A stretch of 64,000 nucleotides of DNA from Vicinamibacterales bacterium (GTDB taxonomy: Bacteria > Acidobacteriota > Vicinamibacteria > Vicinamibacterales > UBA2999). The stretch covers positions 62,001-126,000 of the forward strand of contig JAWKHS010000019.1 in the NCBI GenBank assembly GCA_041394705.1. Reading direction: 5' to 3'. The notes beneath the pieces were generated by a model, which did not search any database, was not told where the DNA came from, and saw only the letters and a list, made by a program, of their open reading frames with translations. The first letter of the stretch is position 1. Every line of letters begins with the position of its first letter. The position numbers and the translations under genes were made by a program. This document shows positions 63,475-64,000 of this stretch, one piece after another.

Positions 63475-64000
63475 CGGCTGAGGGCCTCGGCCGTCGTCAC
63501 CCGCCACGCGATCGGCAGGTCCGGACCTTCGCGCTCGACGGCGACGGCGAGGCGGTGCGCGGGGGTTGGCCACGAGAGCTCGAACTGCCAGCGCCCGGCG
63601 CGATCGACGCCGTCGGCGAAGGCGACGGCCGGCGGCCGCCCGTCGGCCAGCGTGAAAGCGAAGCCATCGAGCGGCAGGGTCAGCCCGTGTCCGCACGCCT
63701 TCACGTACGCCTCCTTCAGCGTCCAGTAGTCGAAGAAGGCCCGCCGCCGCTCGTCGGGCGGCAGCGCCCGGAGCGCCTCGACCTCGGCGGGCGCGAACTG
63801 CGCCTCCGCCACCCGCTCCGAGACGGTGCGGTTCACCTCCTCGACGTCCACGCCGACCAGCCGCCGCCGCGCGACGGCGACCGCCGCGAGTCCGGTCGTG
63901 TGGGACAGCGAGAAGACCAGGTCCTCGGCGTGGGCGGGCGGCGCCGCGATCTCGGGACGTCCGTGGACGCCGGTCCGGAACCGCCATGCCTCCGGTGGGC
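63471..64000 (-). CDS. 4'-phosphopantetheinyl transferase, partial (5' end beyond window)
   Basis: At least 175 residues are visible; the frame stays open to the right edge, so the N-terminus is missing. It moves 4'-phosphopantetheine from CoA onto carrier proteins. Sfp-type motifs are all present: G-V-H-G-R-P-E-I, F-S-L-S-H-T, V-G-V-D-V-E-E and the F-F-D-Y-W-T-L-K-E-A-Y-V-K-A helix. An internal GTG at 63851 would cut the G-V-D-V-E motif and is not the start. Sfp types often serve secondary metabolism or polyunsaturated lipid synthesis; no such genes are in the window. Confidence 0.92.
   Translation of the reverse strand, partial: PPEAWRFRTGVHGRPEIAAPPAHAEDLVFSLSHTTGLAAVAVARRRLVGVDVEEVNRTVSERVAEAQFAPAEVEALRALPPDERRRAFFDYWTLKEAYVKACGHGLTLPLDGFAFTLADGRPPAVAFADGVDRAGRWQFELSWPTPAHRLAVAVEREGPDLPIAWRVTTAEALSR

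Noticed and set aside
63471..63851. A complete 126-residue phosphopantetheinyl transferase starting at GTG 63851
   Set aside because: That GTG lies within the conserved G-V-D-V-E motif; the frame continues to the window edge with F-S-L-S-H-T and G-R-P-E-I motifs, so the gene is cut by the window.

Overview
The window is about 70% G+C, densely coded on both strands, and carries no rRNA, tRNA, CRISPR array, prophage or insertion sequence that I can see. The gene content points to Acidobacteriota, most likely the Vicinamibacteria (subdivision 6) side. The pointers are three large Oar-type TonB-dependent receptors in tandem, an ADOP-type MacB/FtsX permease controlled by a PadR regulator, and several secreted metallo-enzymes. 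This placement is inference; there is no marker gene in the window.

Layout. 1-6.4 kb: end of a FecR-domain gene, a DUF533/TerB gene, a GYF-AIM24 protein, an MBL-fold protein coupled to a small membrane protein, a CMD-family protein and a gamma-glutamyltransferase homologue. 6.6-16.2 kb: three tandem TonB-dependent receptor genes on the minus strand, each with its own terminator and promoter region. 16.3-23 kb: hydrolase, L-threonine dehydrogenase, DUF885-like lipoprotein, PIG3-type quinone oxidoreductase, SRPBCC protein, TylF-type methyltransferase, MFS transporter. 23-27.8 kb: metH with an overlapping ArsR-methyltransferase regulator. 28-40.5 kb: HEAT/DUF349 protein, MBL protein, speA, a thioesterase-thrB-thrC operon, a VTT-flavoprotein fusion and oligoendopeptidase F. 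40.5-46.2 kb: ADOP permease/PadR, then a second ArsR-methyltransferase regulator directly before ahcY. 46.2-51 kb: a secreted collagen-like protein, a convergent matrixin-like protease with fibronectin folds, and a degenerate NtrC-like AAA+ protein. 51-59.6 kb: cytochrome c, two hypotheticals, a selenocysteine formate dehydrogenase operon, a Tat-exported Rossmann protein and a radical SAM enzyme. 59.6-64 kb: gamma-glutamyltransferase, small DUF6116 protein, rhodanese, metallophosphoesterase and a 4'-phosphopantetheinyl transferase cut by the window edge.

The most striking system is the formate dehydrogenase. Its catalytic gene has an in-frame TGA exactly at the selenocysteine position, followed by a SECIS-like hairpin with a GGUCU loop. 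The [4Fe-4S] domain that normally begins the catalytic subunit is missing from that polypeptide. It sits instead at the C-terminus of the electron-transfer subunit encoded at the other end of the operon, so the enzyme is split and permuted at a clean domain boundary. A second theme is methyl-cycle control: two ArsR-methyltransferase fusion regulators (SahR-like) stand directly upstream of metH and ahcY, with related operator-like sequences at or over their start codons. Many genes are translationally coupled by GTGA, ATGA or TGATG overlaps, and several others appear to be transcribed as leaderless mRNAs.
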